A DNA stretch of 64,000 nt, taken from the NCBI GenBank assembly GCA_024742875.1, contig JANSXP010000006.1:148049-212048 (forward strand), read 5' to 3'. Of the stretch, positions 63,804 to 64,000 are shown piece by piece. The DNA comes from Planctomycetaceae bacterium. Lineage in GTDB: Bacteria; Planctomycetota; Planctomycetia; Planctomycetales; Planctomycetaceae. The notes under the pieces were generated by a model. It saw only the letters and a program-made list of their open reading frames with translations, ran no database searches and had not been told where the DNA came from. How positions within the stretch are numbered: the stretch's first letter is position 1; each line of letters opens with the position of its first letter. A program made the translations under genes and the position numbers.

Positions 63804-64000
63804 ATGACCAACCCATCGACCCCGGACAACGATCCGTACTCCCTGTTTGAAACCTTTCAGGCCCCCATTGACGGGGCCGCAAGCCAGTCGATCGCCGAAC
63901 AGCTGGCCGCGATGCAGCAGGAGCCTGCTGATGTTGCTCCCGCTGTGACAGAGGCGCCGGTTGAAGTCGCGCCTGAAGTGGTGTCTGCGGCTGACGTGCC
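63804..64000 (+). CDS. N-terminus of an unknown protein (cut by window edge)
   Basis: ATG at 63804 opens a frame of 65 residues with no stop to the window end. It begins MTNPSTPDNDPYSLFETFQA and continues into Ala/Glu/Val/Pro-rich sequence, so it is probably a disordered, acidic N-terminal region of a larger protein. No family can be named. Confidence 0.55.
   Translation, partial: MTNPSTPDNDPYSLFETFQAPIDGAASQSIAEQLAAMQQEPADVAPAVTEAPVEVAPEVVSAADV

Overview
The window is one contiguous, GC-rich, gene-dense stretch of chromosome, most likely from a member of the Planctomycetota (Planctomycetaceae-like). Several features point that way together: four secreted sulfatases, a 1971-residue surface protein with a planctomycete-type LEPRxLL-like N-terminal motif, a DUF1598 protein, an ECF sigma factor beside a WD40-containing Ser/Thr kinase, a DUF447/beta-RFAP synthase pair (tetrahydromethanopterin C1 metabolism), and many secreted proteins of unknown function. 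I saw no rRNA, tRNA, CRISPR array, IS element or phage gene. About 52 protein genes are supported; the first and last are cut by the window edges.

Layout. 0-6.5 kb: two membrane proteins, an AAC(3)-I-like GNAT, two sulfatases, a cupin and a PQQ-type beta-propeller. 6.5-13.3 kb: a small FlgM-like protein, a secreted unknown, L-threonine aldolase, hisD, a sugar isomerase/RbsD-like pair and a secreted protein ending in a strong terminator. 13.5-18.1 kb: a membrane protein, a beta-lactamase-fold hydrolase, a sialidase and a third sulfatase. 18.2-31.1 kb: housekeeping genes (folK, pyrF, mutM) mixed with a Flp-type pilin, a TPR protein, a DegT aminotransferase, a rhomboid with a membrane partner, and an SGNH hydrolase. 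31.4-43.7 kb: DUF1598 protein, DUF2809 protein, ECF sigma/kinase pair and the giant surface protein. 43.8-46.4 kb: a sulfatase fused to an alpha/beta hydrolase. 46.4-56.4 kb: a minus-strand surface-polysaccharide cluster (sulfotransferase, UDP-sugar 2-epimerase, two NodB-type proteins, FAD oxidoreductase, and WbpD-, WbpB- and WbpE-like enzymes), followed by a prepilin peptidase. 57.6-63.3 kb: nitrogen signalling (glnB, glnD), a glycosyltransferase and the DUF447/beta-RFAP synthase pair.

How the genes work together. The 46-56 kb cluster looks able to make a diacetamido-uronic-acid sugar nucleotide and to build, edit and sulfate a polysaccharide, while the sulfatases, sialidase and esterase-like proteins look suited to scavenging sulfated or sialylated glycans. 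GlnB and GlnD are a sensor and its modifying enzyme. glnB is preceded by a textbook -24/-12 sigma-54 promoter and two TGC-N11-GCA sites, so nitrogen control can be read from the DNA. The observations most worth a second look are that promoter, the sulfatase-hydrolase fusion, the deacetylase-glycosyltransferase fusion with eroded catalytic residues, and the C1-metabolism pair.
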